Program-made: the position numbers and the translations under genes
The notes under the pieces: model-generated
Database searches by the model: none
Told to the model about the DNA's origin: nothing
What the model saw: the letters and a program-made list of their open reading frames with translations, nothing else
Shown: in pieces, positions 22,254-22,758 of the stretch
How positions within the stretch are numbered: position 1 is the first letter of the stretch
Layout of the letters: every line of letters begins with the position of its first letter
Virus record (IMG/VR): IMGVR_UViG_3300009024_000074
Span: 1-22,758 of that record
Source: a virus
DNA length: 22,758 nt
Reading direction: 5' to 3' (one strand)

Positions 22254-22758
22254 TTAAAGTTTGTTTGTCGCAATGGAAGCGCGTTCCATGAACGACAGGC
22301 CGTCACCGCTAGATGCTGGCAATTCCCCGTCCTCAACCTCAGCCGACGCTCCGATTTGGAATCGAGTCGTAAACTTTGATCTAACTTCGGTGTACTGAGC
22401 TAACAGTGTCGAAGTTTCCATGCCTGAGAGATTCATGGAAGACATGCCTAAACCGATGGCCATTCCCCCAATGTACTCACTGGCTAATTTTTTCAGAGCG
22501 CCCTCGTTCGTGTCCGCCAGCTGGAACTTGGCGCGAAGAGAGGTAAGCTCAGAGTCCATAGCTTTATTCTCTGCCCGCAGGGTGGCCAACTCGCCTTTAA
22601 GGTGAGCTATCAGACTGGTTGACTCGGAAGCGTCAGCTTTAGGGGCCGGAGCGCCGCCTTCAGCCTTAGGGTCTTCGCCTTCAGCCTTAGGGTCTTCGCC
22701 TTCGCCTTCAGCCTTAGGGTCTTCGCCTTCAGCCTTAGGGTCTTCGCCTTCAGCCTTA
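22254..22758 (-). CDS. Prohead protease/scaffold protein, C-terminal part (runs off the window)
   Basis: The frame is open from the window edge to the stop at 22254, giving about 167 visible residues; the start lies outside. It begins in a repeated AEGEDPK linker, then GGAPAPKADASESTSL, then a charged coiled coil (LKGELATLRAENKAMDSELT, SLRAKFQLADTNEGALKKLA) and a mixed end (GDGLSFMERASIATNKL). A flexible acidic linker followed by a helical scaffold-like tail, just upstream of decoration and capsid genes, is typical of ClpP- or S49-like prohead proteases fused to scaffold, or of a separate scaffold. The catalytic part is not in the window, so the protease half is inference. An internal TTG at 22589 is not a plausible start. 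Confidence 0.65.
   Translation of the reverse strand, partial: KAEGEDPKAEGEDPKAEGEGEDPKAEGEDPKAEGGAPAPKADASESTSLIAHLKGELATLRAENKAMDSELTSLRAKFQLADTNEGALKKLASEYIGGMAIGLGMSSMNLSGMETSTLLAQYTEVRSKFTTRFQIGASAEVEDGELPASSGDGLSFMERASIATNKL
22659..22758 (-). repeat. 21-base tandem repeat encoding AEGEDPK
   Basis: Four full copies of a 21-base unit (22659-22679, 22680-22700, 22707-22727, 22728-22748) plus a partial one reaching the window end are nearly identical in DNA, with one 6-base (Glu-Gly) insertion at 22701-22706. Near-identity at the nucleotide level points to recent expansion by slippage or recombination in a tolerant linker. Confidence 0.92.

Noticed and set aside
1-22758. Defence system, CRISPR array, integrase, tRNA or other cargo within the structural region
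   Set aside because: All substantial frames fit head, neck, tail or lysis functions or are small unknowns between them. I saw no regularly spaced repeats, cloverleaf-like sequences or recombinase motifs.

Overview
The window is a block of virion and lysis genes from a tailed dsDNA phage with a long, probably non-contractile tail (siphovirus type). It could be a free phage or a prophage. Every gene I can support lies on the minus strand, so the genetic order runs from position 22758 down to 1. No integrase, tRNA, rRNA, CRISPR array, insertion sequence or bacterial housekeeping gene is visible. The host is probably a Gram-negative bacterium: the endolysin is a small T5-type L-alanyl-D-glutamate peptidase, the holin resembles the three-TM type of gene-transfer-agent holins, and the intergenic promoters look like sigma-70 sites. 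No host genus can be named from the sequence alone.

Head and neck (22758-17875): the C-terminal part of a probable prohead protease/scaffold protein with a heptapeptide-repeat linker, a probable capsid decoration protein, the major capsid protein, a strong terminator followed by a promoter, a small protein of unknown role, a head-tail connector, an unusually long head-closure protein, a tail-completion protein and a tail terminator.

Tail (17859-4519): the tail tube protein, a hairpin with an overlapping promoter, the tail assembly chaperone pair joined by a -1 ribosomal frameshift at A AAA AAG, another hairpin terminator, the 1234-residue tape measure protein, a small distal-tail-like protein, and a 2370-residue tail-tip/fibre protein. 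That last protein combines a hub-like N-terminus, possible jelly-roll domains, a Gly-rich region, a 90-residue tandem duplication and a repetitive C-terminal tip.

Lysis and accessory virion genes (4516-1): an unknown, possibly chaperone-like protein, the endolysin, the holin, a single-TM coiled-coil protein, a multi-TM protein, a terminator/promoter junction, then a second run of small virion-type genes: a tail-fibre-like protein, two proteins of unknown role, a small conserved phage protein and the start of another virion protein that runs off the window.

Genes are packed tightly, with many TAATG stop/start overlaps that suggest translational coupling. The few larger gaps (76-126 bases) hold hairpins and three sigma-70-like promoters with 17-base spacers. 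They lie after genes whose products are needed in very different amounts: capsid, tail tube and lysis genes. This suggests the late region is divided into separate transcription units. No gap between genes exceeds 300 bases.
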